Source: Roseibium aggregatum
GTDB lineage: Bacteria; Pseudomonadota; Alphaproteobacteria; Rhizobiales; Stappiaceae
Reading direction: 5' to 3'
DNA: 64,000 nt
Assembly: GCF_014692675.1 (NCBI RefSeq)
Contig: NZ_JABFCZ010000008.1
Location: 1 to 64,000, forward strand
In this document: positions 1 to 8,599 of the stretch, piece after piece
Layout of the letters: every line of letters starts with the position of its first letter
How positions within the stretch are numbered: the stretch's first letter is position 1
The notes under the pieces: generated by a model
What the model was told of the DNA's origin: nothing
The model's input: only the letters and a program-made list of their open reading frames with translations
The model's database searches: none
Translations under genes and position numbers: made by a program

Positions 1-257
1 CCCGGGCCGCCGACGTCTGCCTGAAGGAACGCCGCCCGCTGGTGCTGCTCGCCCGCGAGGCGCCGCTGCATGCGGGCCATCTGGAAGCCATGCTCAAGGT
101 AACCGGTATGGGAGGCATCGTGTTTCCCCCGGTTCCGCCGTTTTACGCCGGACCGGAAACCCTGGCCGACATGATCCGCCAGATCGCGGCAAGGGCGCTT
201 TTAACCGCCGGTATTGATCCGGGTCCCGCCCTGGACCGCTGGACGGGACTGTCCTGA
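1..257 (+). CDS. ubiX: Flavin prenyltransferase UbiX, C-terminal part
   Basis: The reading frame is open from the window edge (first full codon at base 3) to the TGA at 255-257, so only about 84 C-terminal residues are present. The stretch LAREAPLHAGHLEAMLKVT followed by MGGIVFPPVPPFYAGPET is the strongly conserved end of the UbiX/Pad1 family. That family makes prenylated FMN, the cofactor of UbiD-type decarboxylases used in ubiquinone synthesis. The Arg-Glu and the Pro-Pro-x-Pro-x-Phe-Tyr segment contribute to the active site in known family members. The N-terminal Rossmann part lies outside the window, so completeness cannot be judged. Confidence 0.9.
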   Translation, partial: RAADVCLKERRPLVLLAREAPLHAGHLEAMLKVTGMGGIVFPPVPPFYAGPETLADMIRQIAARALLTAGIDPGPALDRWTGLS

Positions 258-434
258 AGGCGAACGGCCGGCAGAACTGGGTTCACACAATCCGCAACCG
301 GCCGCGATAGTGCACGACCCGTCCGATCAGCGGCAGGTCGATCCCGCCGCCATCATCGTCGCAATCAGGGTGTTTTGCCCATCTTCTCGTACGCCGCCCT
401 TTCCAAAGCGCTTGTCTATCGCCACAGTGGGCCA

Positions 435-1154
435 ATGAGCGCTTTATTCGAAGAACTGGACTACGCCCCCACGCCCATCGGCGCGATTTCCTTGCGCCGG
501 CGGCGCATCCTGGCCCTTGAAACCGACGTCTTTGAAATCCTGCTCGGCGACGAGCACCTGATGTCGAGCCTGTTTACCGCCTCCGAAGTGGCGCTTGCCG
601 ACAAGGGCCTGGCCGCGCTGAAGGGCAAGGGCTGGGACGTGCTGGTCGGTGGCCTTGGCCTCGGCTACACCGCCCGGGCCGCGCTGGCCCATGAGGCCGT
701 TGCAGACCTCACGGTGGTCGACCTGCTGGAACCGGTGATCCGCTGGCACCGGGAAGGGCTCGTGCCCATGCAGACAGAGCTCGCCGACGATCCGCGCTGC
801 CGGCTGGTGCAGGGCGATTTCTTTGCCCTGGCGGCCTCGGACACCGGCTTCGATGCCGAGCGGCCGGGGCGCCAGTACGATGCCATCCTGATCGACATCG
901 ATCACACGCCGGAGCGGTTGCTGCATGGCGGGTCGGCCGGGTTTTATACCGCCGGCGGCTTGCGCGCCTTGCAGCGGTTTCTGAAACCCGGCGGGGTCGT
1001 CGGCCTGTGGTCCGACGAGGCGCCGGACGAGGCCATCACGGGGTTGCTCGGCGCCGCCTTCGCCGAGGCCTGGGCCGAGCCGGTCGTTTTCGCAAATCCC
1101 TTGCAGGACGGCCGCGAGATCACCCAGGCCGTCTACCTGGGCCGCAAGGCCTGA
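435..1154 (+). CDS. Spermidine synthase-like (aminopropyltransferase-fold) protein
   Basis: A soluble protein of about 239 residues with a Rossmann fold. VLVGGLGLGYTAR is the nucleotide-binding glycine loop, TVVDLLEPVI is the acidic loop after beta 2, and YDAILIDIDHTPERLL follows. This layout matches polyamine aminopropyltransferase/spermidine synthase-like proteins, which transfer an aminopropyl group from decarboxylated S-adenosylmethionine. Many short members lack proof of that activity, so the substrate is open. The ATG at 435 (MSALFEELDY) is preferred because the 20 codons upstream do not look like part of the fold. It follows ubiX on the same strand after a 177-base gap and may be transcribed separately. 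Confidence 0.75.
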   Translation: MSALFEELDYAPTPIGAISLRRRRILALETDVFEILLGDEHLMSSLFTASEVALADKGLAALKGKGWDVLVGGLGLGYTARAALAHEAVADLTVVDLLEPVIRWHREGLVPMQTELADDPRCRLVQGDFFALAASDTGFDAERPGRQYDAILIDIDHTPERLLHGGSAGFYTAGGLRALQRFLKPGGVVGLWSDEAPDEAITGLLGAAFAEAWAEPVVFANPLQDGREITQAVYLGRKA

Positions 1155-1198
1155 GCGGGGGATCTTTTACGAATTTCCGGAAGGCGGAGCCCCGCCCG

Positions 1199-2446
1199 TC
1201 AGTCGACGCAGCGCTGGACGACGCCACTCAGGGTCAGGCCCTGGACGATGACGGTGAAGAGAACGACCGCGTAGGTGGCGGCGAGCAGGACGGACTTTTC
1301 CGCCACCTCCGGCAGGGACAGGGCCAGCGCGATGGAAATCCCGCCGCGCAACCCGCCCCAGGTCAGCACGGGGATGGTGCCGCGGCTGAACACATGGTTC
1401 GCGCTCAGGGCCAGCACCGGCACCGTCACGGCGACGAGCCGCGCGCAAAGCACCAGCGGCACCGCAAGTGCGACCAGCCAGCCGAAGGACGGGTCGAGGC
1501 GCAGGATCAACACCTCCAGGCCGATGAGCAGGAACAGCACCGAGTTCAGGATCTCGTCGACCAGCGTCCAGAAGGCGAAGATGTAGCGTTCCGTCCGCTC
1601 GCTCATGGCATCGTTCGGCCCGCGGTGGCCGAGAAGGACGCCGGCCACGACGACGGCGATCGGGCCGCTCATGTGCAGCTTGCCGGCCAGCGCATAGGTG
1701 CCGGCGACCAGCGCCAGCGAGATCAGCACCTCGATCGTGTAGTCGTCGATGGCGCGCATCGCCCGGTAGGCCAGATAGCCGGCGGCAAGACCGAGTACGG
1801 CGCCGCCGAGCGCCTCGATGAAGAACAGTTCGCCGATATGGATAAGATCGATGCCGTCGCCGGAGGCGCCGACCGCCGCCGCCAGCAGCACGGTGAAGAT
1901 CACCACGCCGACGCCGTCGTTGAAGAGCGACTCGCCGGTCATTTCCGCTTCGAGCGCTTCGGGAACACGCACCGTCTTGAGCGTCGACAGCACCGCCACA
2001 GGGTCGGTCGGGCTGATCAGCGCGCCGAACACCAGCGCCCAGGCAAAGGGAACGGCAACGCCGAGCATGTCTGACGCGAGCCAGAAGCCGGTGCCGACGA
2101 TCCCGGTGGAAATCAGCACTCCGACGGTTGCCATCGAACCCACGATCCATGCCCGGTCCCGAAGCTGCTCGAAATCGACGTGCAACGCGCCTGCGAACAG
2201 CAGGAAGGCCAGCATGCCGTCGAGCACCGTCTTCTGGAAATCGACCTGCCGGATGACACCTGCGAGCTCCTCGTAGGGAAGGACGCTGGGGAAGGCGAAC
2301 TCGACCCCGATCAGCACGAGCGAGGCCGCAAGCCCCATCACCAGCAGGCCGATCGAATGCGGCAGCCGGACGAAGCGGTGATTGACCCAGGCGAAGACGG
2401 CCGTCAGCACCAGGAGCATCGAAATCAGGTCGAAAACGGACAGCAT
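1199..2446 (-). CDS. CPA1-family Na+/H+ antiporter
   Basis: An integral membrane protein of 415 residues with about 12 hydrophobic segments. The ISPTDPVAVLSTL motif (around residue 144) and the GESLFNDGVGVV motif (around residue 170) are the hallmark ion-binding helices of CPA1/NhaP-type sodium:proton antiporters. The aspartates in these motifs carry cation and proton exchange in characterised members. The protein ends soon after the last helix, without the long cytosolic domain of NhaP2/CvrA types. It would export Na+ in exchange for protons across the inner membrane, supporting pH and salt balance. It is convergent with the gene at 435-1154 and separated by about 50 bases from the O-methyltransferase upstream on the same strand. 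Confidence 0.88.
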   Translation of the reverse strand: MLSVFDLISMLLVLTAVFAWVNHRFVRLPHSIGLLVMGLAASLVLIGVEFAFPSVLPYEELAGVIRQVDFQKTVLDGMLAFLLFAGALHVDFEQLRDRAWIVGSMATVGVLISTGIVGTGFWLASDMLGVAVPFAWALVFGALISPTDPVAVLSTLKTVRVPEALEAEMTGESLFNDGVGVVIFTVLLAAAVGASGDGIDLIHIGELFFIEALGGAVLGLAAGYLAYRAMRAIDDYTIEVLISLALVAGTYALAGKLHMSGPIAVVVAGVLLGHRGPNDAMSERTERYIFAFWTLVDEILNSVLFLLIGLEVLILRLDPSFGWLVALAVPLVLCARLVAVTVPVLALSANHVFSRGTIPVLTWGGLRGGISIALALSLPEVAEKSVLLAATYAVVLFTVIVQGLTLSGVVQRCVD

Positions 2447-2497
2447 GATGGGATGGAGCTAACCAAAGGACGGTCGCTCAGGCAAGCAAGATCCCAA

Positions 2498-3115
2498 TCA
2501 TACCGAAGCACGGCCGAGGCGGCTGACGACAATGCCGGAGCCGACCGGCAGAACGACGCTGTCCATGCCCTCCGTCGCGCGGACCGCGTCCGCGAAGTCG
2601 AGCTGGCGTTCCTCGCCGTCGCGCAGCATGTTGTCGGCGACCAGGATGGCTCCGGGCGCAAGCTCCGGCCGCAGCAGTTCGTAGCTGGGCAGATAAAGAT
2701 CCTTCCAGTGATCGATCAGGACGAAATCCCAGGGCCCGGAGAGATCGCGCAGGATGTCCAGCGCATCGCCGACCAGAAAGTCGACCACATCGGCCAGGTC
2801 CGCTTTGTCCAGCATCTGCCGGGCGAAGGCGGACTTCTCCTCGTAAAGCTCAATCGTCGTCACCCGGCCGCCGGCGGTCCGAGCGGCTGCGGCGAGCCAG
2901 AGCGTCGAATAGCCGAACGAGGTGCCGAGTTCCAGGATCCGCGGCGCCTCGAGGCTGCGCGCGAGGACCGCGAGCAGCTGTCCGGTCTCGGGCCCGACTG
3001 GCATGAAACGTTCACGCCCGTCGTTGAAGGGCGTCCCGGCCAGGGTCCGGTTCCGGTCCTCGATCAGGCGATGGTACTCGTCGAGAACGGCGGTAAAGCG
3101 GGGATCGTCGGTCAT
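2498..3115 (-). CDS. Class I SAM-dependent O-methyltransferase
   Basis: A soluble protein of 205 residues of the O-methyltransferase family 3/family 24 type. ILELGTSFGYSTLWLA is SAM motif I (around residues 60-75) and VTTIELYEEKSAFA is the acidic loop. DFVLIDHWKDLYLPSYELL with ILVADNMLRDG matches the region that carries metal-binding residues in catechol and caffeoyl-CoA O-methyltransferases. It probably methylates a hydroxyl of a small phenolic or related compound, but the substrate cannot be read. It lies directly downstream of the TRAP transporter permease (7-base gap) on the same strand, so it may be co-transcribed with and act on the imported compound; that link is inference. Confidence 0.8.
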   Translation of the reverse strand: MTDDPRFTAVLDEYHRLIEDRNRTLAGTPFNDGRERFMPVGPETGQLLAVLARSLEAPRILELGTSFGYSTLWLAAAARTAGGRVTTIELYEEKSAFARQMLDKADLADVVDFLVGDALDILRDLSGPWDFVLIDHWKDLYLPSYELLRPELAPGAILVADNMLRDGEERQLDFADAVRATEGMDSVVLPVGSGIVVSRLGRASV

Positions 3116-3122
3116 GGCTGCG

Positions 3123-4427
3123 CTACTGGAACATGGCTTGCGGGATCATCAGGGCGATGGACGGGAAGATCACGATCGCCAGCAGGCAGGCCGCCATGGC
3201 GAACCAGAACGGCAGCACGCCCTTGAAGATCGTACCCATGGGCACGTCTCCCGCCACGCTCTTGACCACGAAGACGTTGAGACCCACCGGCGGCGTGATC
3301 ATGCCCATTTCGATGACGATCACGGCGACCACCCCGAACCAGATCGGATCGAAGCCGAGACCGGTGACGATCGGAAAGAAGATCGGGATCGTGACCACAA
3401 GCATGGCAAGTCCGTCCATGAACATGCCGAGCACCAGATAGGCGATGACGATCAGCAGAAGGACGCCGTAGGGGCCGAGGCCAGCCGTGGTCATTGCCTC
3501 GCCGAGCGTTGCCGGCAGGTGGGTCAGGGCCAGGAACGGGTTGAGCACGCTGGCGCCGATCACGATGAGATAGAGCATCGCGGTCGTGCGCACCGTATCG
3601 ACTACGGCCTTCACGAAGGCATCGCCTTTCAGCTTGCCGGTAAAGAGCGCCATCAGAATGACCAGACCGGCGCCGACGCCGGCGGCTTCGACCGGTGTGA
3701 ATACGCCGAGATAGATGCCGCCGATCGACACGACGATCACGATCAGAAGCGGCATGGCGCGCGAAAGCGCCACGAAACGCTGCACGAATGGCAACGCCTC
3801 TCCGGGACGGCCTGCTTGCGGGTCGAACAGGGTGATCAGCCCGACGGTGGCCATGAAGAATGCGGTCAGCAGGATGCCCGGCAGAATGCCGGCCATGAAC
3901 AGCTGGCCGATGCTTTCTTCCGTCAGGATGGCATAGAGCACGAACCCGGTCGAAGGCGGAATGAGAAAGCCGAGCGTGCCGCCGGCCGCAATGGACCCGG
4001 TGGACAGCGCATCGGAATAGCCGAACCGTTTCATCTCCGGCAGGGCGACCTTGCCGATGGTTACCGCGGTTGCCACAGACGAGCCGCTGACGGCAGCAAA
4101 CGCCGCGCAGCCGATGATCGAGGCCGACGCAAGCCCGCCGCGCAGCCAGCCGACCCAGGCGAAGGCGGCTTCGTAAAGGCGGCTGCTGAAGCCTGCGACC
4201 GAGGCGATGTTGCCCATCAGGATGAACAGCGGGACGACGGTCAGGGAATAGTTAGAAGTTGCCGAGAAGGCCTCGGTCACCAGCAGCGCATTGGCGGACC
4301 GGTCGCCGTTGAGGATGACGGTTCCGAAATAGCCGACCGCGAGCATCGCCATGCCCACCGGCATGCGCAGGATCATCAGCACGAACATTGCGCCAAGGCC
4401 GCTGACGCCGATCATGAAATCACTCAC
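3123..4427 (-). CDS. dctM: TRAP transporter large permease, DctM family
   Basis: The protein has about 434 residues, almost all hydrophobic, matching the 12-helix DctM subunit that conducts Na+-coupled solute import in TRAP transporters. Conserved stretches include PLFILMGNIASVAGFS, AAVSGSSVATAVTIG and GGTLGFLIPPSTGFVLY, and the C-terminal EMGMITPPVGLNVFVV. The GTG at 4427 is chosen because AGGAG lies 9 bases before it and because its GTGAGTGA overlaps the small permease stop by 8 bases, usual for coupled translation. An in-frame codon at 4445 and an ATG at 4415 are alternatives. It forms one transporter with the two genes upstream. Confidence 0.92.
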   Translation of the reverse strand: MSDFMIGVSGLGAMFVLMILRMPVGMAMLAVGYFGTVILNGDRSANALLVTEAFSATSNYSLTVVPLFILMGNIASVAGFSSRLYEAAFAWVGWLRGGLASASIIGCAAFAAVSGSSVATAVTIGKVALPEMKRFGYSDALSTGSIAAGGTLGFLIPPSTGFVLYAILTEESIGQLFMAGILPGILLTAFFMATVGLITLFDPQAGRPGEALPFVQRFVALSRAMPLLIVIVVSIGGIYLGVFTPVEAAGVGAGLVILMALFTGKLKGDAFVKAVVDTVRTTAMLYLIVIGASVLNPFLALTHLPATLGEAMTTAGLGPYGVLLLIVIAYLVLGMFMDGLAMLVVTIPIFFPIVTGLGFDPIWFGVVAVIVIEMGMITPPVGLNVFVVKSVAGDVPMGTIFKGVLPFWFAMAACLLAIVIFPSIALMIPQAMFQ

Positions 4428-4932
4428 CGTGGCGCGCTCCTGCACGAAGGATATCTATCAGTTGAAGAAGGAGCACGATGGCATAAAGCGCCGCGCCCAG
4501 GACGAGCAGTCCGTAGAAAGGCCACAGCGGGATCTGCAGCATGTTGGTGGCGTCGCCGTATTCGGCCGCGTCCGCCAGTTTCTTCCAGGACCGCATGGCC
4601 AGCATCGCCAGGATATAGATCGCGATGCCGCGGGAAAGGATGTCGCCGAGAAGGCGGCCATAGCGCCCGATCTTGTGGTCGAAGACGTCGACGCGAATGT
4701 GGATCTCGTCGCGCGCCGCTGCCGGCATCGCCAGCATCACCAGCACCACCGACGCAAGCTGGATGATTTCGTTGCCGCCCAGGATCGGCGCCTCGAAGAC
4801 GTAGCGCATGATCACGCCGGCAAAGGTCGCGACCAGCAACAGGCCCAGGGCCAGCGACGACAGGAGGGTGAGCAGGCGAACGGCCCATTCGACGGGTGTC
4901 GAACGGGCCAGTTCCTGTTTTGCGGTTTTCAC
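4420..4932 (-). CDS. dctQ: TRAP transporter small permease, DctQ family
   Basis: A protein of 170 residues with four predicted membrane helices, the usual size and topology of DctQ. The segment AGVIMRYVFEAPILGGNEIIQLASVVLVML carries the typical RYVF...G..E pattern of this family. DctQ pairs with DctM and stabilises the membrane complex that receives substrate from the periplasmic DctP protein. It starts 8 bases after dctP ends and overlaps dctM, so the three genes form one operon. Another reading of the same bases is a shadow and was ignored. Confidence 0.9.
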   Translation of the reverse strand: MKTAKQELARSTPVEWAVRLLTLLSSLALGLLLVATFAGVIMRYVFEAPILGGNEIIQLASVVLVMLAMPAAARDEIHIRVDVFDHKIGRYGRLLGDILSRGIAIYILAMLAMRSWKKLADAAEYGDATNMLQIPLWPFYGLLVLGAALYAIVLLLQLIDILRAGARHGE

Positions 4933-4939
4933 TTTCGCA

Positions 4940-5929
4940 TCACTCGCTCTTCAGCGCCTTGACATAGGCCGATGCGTCGAGGCCGGCGGCATCCGCATCG
5001 GCGATGACCTTCTTCACGACCGGCGCGGACGCTGCATTGAACTTGGCGGCTTCGGCGTCGGACAGGACGATCACTTCCTTGCCTTCGGTTGCCTTGAACT
5101 TCGCAAGCGCCTTGTCGGCAATGCCGAGCCAGGCCTTGTTGCCGTTCAGGGCTGCCGTCTTGCCCGCATCGAGCACGACCTTCTGCTGATCGTCGCTCAG
5201 ACCGTCGAAGCTGTCGCGGTTCATGATGAGGAAAAAGCTGGAGATCGTCGAGTCCATGCCCATGGTGATGTATTTGGTCACCTCGGCCAGCTTGAACGCG
5301 CCGAGCGTCGTCGCATCGATCATGGCGCCGTCGATCACGCCGGTCTGCATGGCGTTGTAGATTTCAGGCGCCGGCATGGATACCGGGGTCGCGCCCCAGG
5401 CCTCGACGACGAGACCGGCGTTGCGCGACGGCACGCGGATCTTCAGACCCTTCAGGTCGTTAAGCGAGCGGATCGGTTTTTCCGCCGTGAACAGCAGGTT
5501 CGGCGCGTTGTTCCACAGGGCGAGCAACTGTACGCGGCGATACTCCTTGGCGAGCATGTCGGTATGGGCCTGAATCTTCGCGGTGCCGGTTTCCGCGTCG
5601 ATGACGCCGGGCAGTTCGGTCAGCAGGGTCTTGGGGAAGTTCGATGCGGTGTAGCCCGGCAGACCGAAGGCGATGTCGGTCACGCCGTCAACCGCGCGGT
5701 TATACTGTTCCTTCGGGCCCGGGCCCAGTTCGCCGCCCATGAACACGGTGACGGTGACGTCGCCGTTGGTGCCGGCCTTAATCGCCTCGGCCATGGGCTT
5801 GTAGACCTTGTCGACGACGAAGTGGCTCGGCGGCTGGAAGTCCGCAAGCTTCAGCTCGGTTGCCGATGCTGCAGACGCGGTAAGGACCAGCGCGGCCGCC
5901 AGGGCGGCGTAAAGTTTCCTCGGTGTCAT
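4940..5929 (-). CDS. dctP: TRAP transporter solute-binding protein, DctP family
   Basis: A periplasmic binding protein of 329 residues. The signal peptide is MTPRKLYAALAAALVLTASA with cleavage probable after ASA, followed by TELKLADFQPPSH. The family signature around the substrate arginine is visible in LKGLKIRVPSRNAGLVVEAWGATPVSMPAPEIYNAMQTGVIDG. The start at 5929 is fixed by the signal peptide and by a strong Shine-Dalgarno AAGGAGG eight bases upstream; the frame extends further but without such a site. The ligand is probably an organic acid, but TRAP ligands cannot be predicted from sequence alone. It is the first gene of the dctP-dctQ-dctM-methyltransferase cluster. Confidence 0.92.
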   Translation of the reverse strand: MTPRKLYAALAAALVLTASAASATELKLADFQPPSHFVVDKVYKPMAEAIKAGTNGDVTVTVFMGGELGPGPKEQYNRAVDGVTDIAFGLPGYTASNFPKTLLTELPGVIDAETGTAKIQAHTDMLAKEYRRVQLLALWNNAPNLLFTAEKPIRSLNDLKGLKIRVPSRNAGLVVEAWGATPVSMPAPEIYNAMQTGVIDGAMIDATTLGAFKLAEVTKYITMGMDSTISSFFLIMNRDSFDGLSDDQQKVVLDAGKTAALNGNKAWLGIADKALAKFKATEGKEVIVLSDAEAAKFNAASAPVVKKVIADADAAGLDASAYVKALKSE

Positions 5930-6560
5930 TGCATTTCCTCCTTTTTGATGGATCGTCTTGCCTGATGGTGACGGGGTGTCAGGTCTCCGCTCGCGCGCCG
6001 TTCCCGTCCAGGCGCGGATCAGTTGTCCTCGCGGCAATCCGGTGCCGGGACAAGCTGCAGAAGGCTGTCGGTGGATTTCCCATTCGGACCTGAATTTCCA
6101 ATCCTGATCTGGTTTCTGATAGCGGCCGGCCGGGGAGGGCAGAAATTGAATGTCCGTCCCGATTATTCAAAAAGCGCAGAGCAGGCCGTGTTGCCGCCGC
6201 GCTCCGGGCCGGCGGGTTAACGGACCTGTGCGTGCCGGGCGAAAAGGAAGGAGAGGACGGCAGGCGACGGTGCGGCGCCGGTACCTTTGATGATGCGGGC
6301 CATATGCAACTCTCCCGTTCGCACCCGGTTTCCCGGAGGAGGCATCGCTGAATGGATGTCTGCGAACCGGACCGGGACCGGCCGGTCGGACGTCTGCGGC
6401 CCTCCTCCGCTGCCTACACTTATGCAGAGCTTTCCTGTTTCGAAGCAATACGCGTATTCGATACGCAGCGTTCACAATTTTGGACGATGGGACATGGGGA
6501 AGCGGAATGCGCGAACGGTTTGCGGGATCGATGGGGGCATCCGTCGCCGGGCTGTCGGCC
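5930..6560. other. Intergenic region upstream of the TRAP operon
   Basis: About 630 bases between the start of dctP and the end of the glutathione transferase gene, both on the minus strand. Apart from the dctP ribosome-binding site at its left edge I see no convincing gene. Short open frames here lack ribosome-binding sites and family signatures. The TRAP promoter should lie here, but no clear sigma-70 boxes or operator could be singled out. Confidence 0.4.
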
Positions 6561-7205
6561 TCAGTTTATTGCTTCGGATGATGTCTCGTTGTGGCGGGCG
6601 ATGACTTCCCGGTACGATGCCCGCTCTTGGACGGCCGTGCACAATGCGGCAAGCCGCGAATGCCGCCCGAACAGGCCCTGCCGGTCGGCAGACCATTCGG
6701 TGAGCATGGTCAGATAGACATCGAGGGCAGTGAAGCCGCGCGGAAGAAAATAGGGCGCGCCCCTGATGGCCTGGTCCATGGTCGTGAAGAAGTCTTCCAG
6801 ATGCTCTTCTGCGCGCAGGCGGACGGTCTCGTTGGCAGTCTCGTCCAGCGTGAACTGCTCCGGGTGCCAGGCTCTTGAGAAGATCGGATATCCATTCGCC
6901 GCCATACCGGCGAGCCAGAAGAGAAAAGCCGGCCGGTCGGGGTCACCCGGCATCGGGACAAGTCCGGCGGCGGGATGGCGCTCCCCCAGGACGAGCGTGA
7001 TGGCCGACGTTTCGCCGATGACCTCGCCGTCCGGCAGGGCGAGGGCGGGGATCCGGCAAAGCGGGTTCTTGGTGCGATAGGCATCTTTGCGATGCGCATC
7101 GCCGGCCATGTCGATACGGTATCGCTGGTAGGGCGCGCCGATTTCCTCAAGCAGGACCTCGGGCGCAATCGAGCCGGAAAGGCGCTCCCAGTAGAGAGTG
7201 TACAT
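6561..7205 (-). CDS. Glutathione S-transferase family protein
   Basis: A protein of 214 residues with the two-domain GST layout. The N-terminal thioredoxin-like domain runs from MYTLYWERLSGSIAPEVLLEE to about residue 80, with the cis-proline region CRIPALALPDGEVIGETSAITLVL, which binds the gamma-glutamyl part of glutathione. The C-terminal domain is all-helical. There is no clear catalytic Ser/Cys in the usual SxxxxK position beyond RLSGSIAP, so conjugating activity is likely but not certain. It lies 24 bases downstream of the DUF4242 gene on the same strand, probably in one transcript. Confidence 0.85.
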   Translation of the reverse strand: MYTLYWERLSGSIAPEVLLEEIGAPYQRYRIDMAGDAHRKDAYRTKNPLCRIPALALPDGEVIGETSAITLVLGERHPAAGLVPMPGDPDRPAFLFWLAGMAANGYPIFSRAWHPEQFTLDETANETVRLRAEEHLEDFFTTMDQAIRGAPYFLPRGFTALDVYLTMLTEWSADRQGLFGRHSRLAALCTAVQERASYREVIARHNETSSEAIN

Positions 7206-7229
7206 GGCGATCGGTGTTCCTGTCGAAGC

Positions 7230-7508
7230 TTATGCCGATTTTGCGGTCGTCGGGTCGATCATCCGGCCGATTTCCGTAATGCGTGTCGCGGGAAAGCCGC
7301 TTTTTTCCGCGTGTTCGCGGATCGCGTCTTCGTGTTCGGCAAGATAGACGCAGAACGTCTTGTCGCCGGCCACATAGGAATGCTGCCACTGGATGCCGGG
7401 GCCGAGGTCCACAAGGGCCGCGTTGGAGGTTCTGGCCGCACCGCAAAGGTCAGCCTCGCTCATGGCGCCGACGCCGGGGAGCTCGCGTTCGATCACATAC
7501 TTTTTCAT
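7230..7508 (-). CDS. DUF4242 family small protein
   Basis: A soluble protein of 92 residues that fits the DUF4242 family along its whole length: KKYVIERELPGVGAMSEADL, SNAALVDLGPGIQWQHSYVAGDK and TFCVYLAEHEDAIREHAEKSG are all conserved. A Streptomyces relative, SCO4226, binds nickel, and the fold is a ferredoxin-like alpha/beta barrel. The role in proteobacteria is not known. It is divergent from the LysR regulator at 7661 and is followed by the GST, so it is a likely target of that regulator. Confidence 0.8.
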   Translation of the reverse strand: MKKYVIERELPGVGAMSEADLCGAARTSNAALVDLGPGIQWQHSYVAGDKTFCVYLAEHEDAIREHAEKSGFPATRITEIGRMIDPTTAKSA

Positions 7509-7634
7509 GGCTTTCTCCTGATGGGAGCGGTTGGTTGGTCTAAATATTTTGTTTGCGGCCGGAACCTGTCCTCCTGGATCGTTTTCAGTCTGACAGGTTC
7601 TTGGCGATTTTCAGCTCAGATAAACTTTCAAGCC

Positions 7635-7651
7635 ATAAAGCAGTGCTTTAT
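7635..7651. promoter_or_regulatory. Perfect palindrome before the LysR gene
   Basis: ATAAAGCA-G-TGCTTTAT is an 8-base perfect inverted repeat with a one-base centre, ending 9 bases before the LysR-family start codon. It lies in the 152-base gap shared with the divergent DUF4242 gene. It fits an autoregulatory LysR binding site or a site blocking the start region. The regulator assignment is inference from position only. Confidence 0.5.
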
Positions 7652-7660
7652 AGCTAATGC

Positions 7661-8599
7661 ATGAAGCTGGCTTACCTGAATGCCTTGCGCGCCCTTGAGG
7701 CCACCCTGCGTACCGGGACCTTCAGCCGGGCGGCGGCGGAGTTGGGCGTCACCACCGCCGCGGTCGGACAGCAGATCAGGAACCTGGAAGCCTATCTCGG
7801 CAAGACATTGTTTCTGCGCACGCCGACGGGTGTCGTCGCCACCGAGGATGCGCTTCGTATCAAGGCCCGGCTGACCACCGGATTTTCGGTCATCGGCGAA
7901 GTCCTGGCGGAAATGAGCGACATGGGAACCGCGCGCCGGGTCGCCATCACGCTGCCGGAATCGTTTGCGGAAAACTGGTTCACCAGCCGTCTCTCGGAGT
8001 TTTACCGGCTGAATTCGGAAGTGGATTTGCGCCTCAATGCCGCGAACCGCCGGATCGACCTGTCGTCGGAAGGCTTCGATTTCGCCCTCCGCTACAGCCC
8101 GCCTCCGGACGATGGGTTCGAAGCAATCGACCTGTTCGGTGACCATGTGCTCCCGGTTTGCACGCCGGGATTTGCCGATAAATACGGATTGCGTAACCGG
8201 TCGAACGATCTGCGCGGGGTTCGGCTGGTCCATCTGGACAACCGGACGCCGGATCCTGAATGGGCAAACTGGAACGACTGGTGCCGTGCCTTCGGCTACG
8301 ACACGGACGATACAGTCGATGTCATGCGGTTTTCCCGGATCAGTTCGGGCCTGAATGCCGCCATTGCCGGGCAGGGACTGGTCCTGTGCGGCGTGATCGA
8401 GGCCTATGATGCGATCATGGCCGGCACGCTGGAAATGCCCTTCGGTCCTGCCAGGAGCGTTCCGGCCGGCTATCGCTATCGCCTGTTGTGGGTTCGGGGC
8501 CGGCCGCTCAGTCCGATGCAGGTACGGTTCCGGTCATGGGTGCAGGATCTGGCCGAAAAATTCCGGCGGGATGTGGCGGACCTCGGCTGTTTCGTCTAG
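7661..8599 (+). CDS. LysR-family transcriptional regulator (GcvA-like)
   Basis: A protein of 312 residues. The N-terminal winged helix-turn-helix is clear: LNALRALEATLRTGTFSRAA, then AELGVTTAAVGQQIRNLEAYLGKTLFLRT. The rest is the two-lobed periplasmic-binding-protein-like effector domain. The opening and the RPxxGxxxTEDA segment resemble the GcvA/AmpR group. It is transcribed divergently from DUF4242-GST, the usual layout in which a LysR protein controls its neighbour. Its stop overlaps the stop of the convergent TetR gene by 4 bases. Confidence 0.88.
   Translation: MKLAYLNALRALEATLRTGTFSRAAAELGVTTAAVGQQIRNLEAYLGKTLFLRTPTGVVATEDALRIKARLTTGFSVIGEVLAEMSDMGTARRVAITLPESFAENWFTSRLSEFYRLNSEVDLRLNAANRRIDLSSEGFDFALRYSPPPDDGFEAIDLFGDHVLPVCTPGFADKYGLRNRSNDLRGVRLVHLDNRTPDPEWANWNDWCRAFGYDTDDTVDVMRFSRISSGLNAAIAGQGLVLCGVIEAYDAIMAGTLEMPFGPARSVPAGYRYRLLWVRGRPLSPMQVRFRSWVQDLAEKFRRDVADLGCFV

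Noticed and set aside
6167..6475. A 102-codon gene on the minus strand before the TRAP operon
   Set aside because: Very Arg/Pro-rich, without start signals or recognised domains; typical GC-driven frame.
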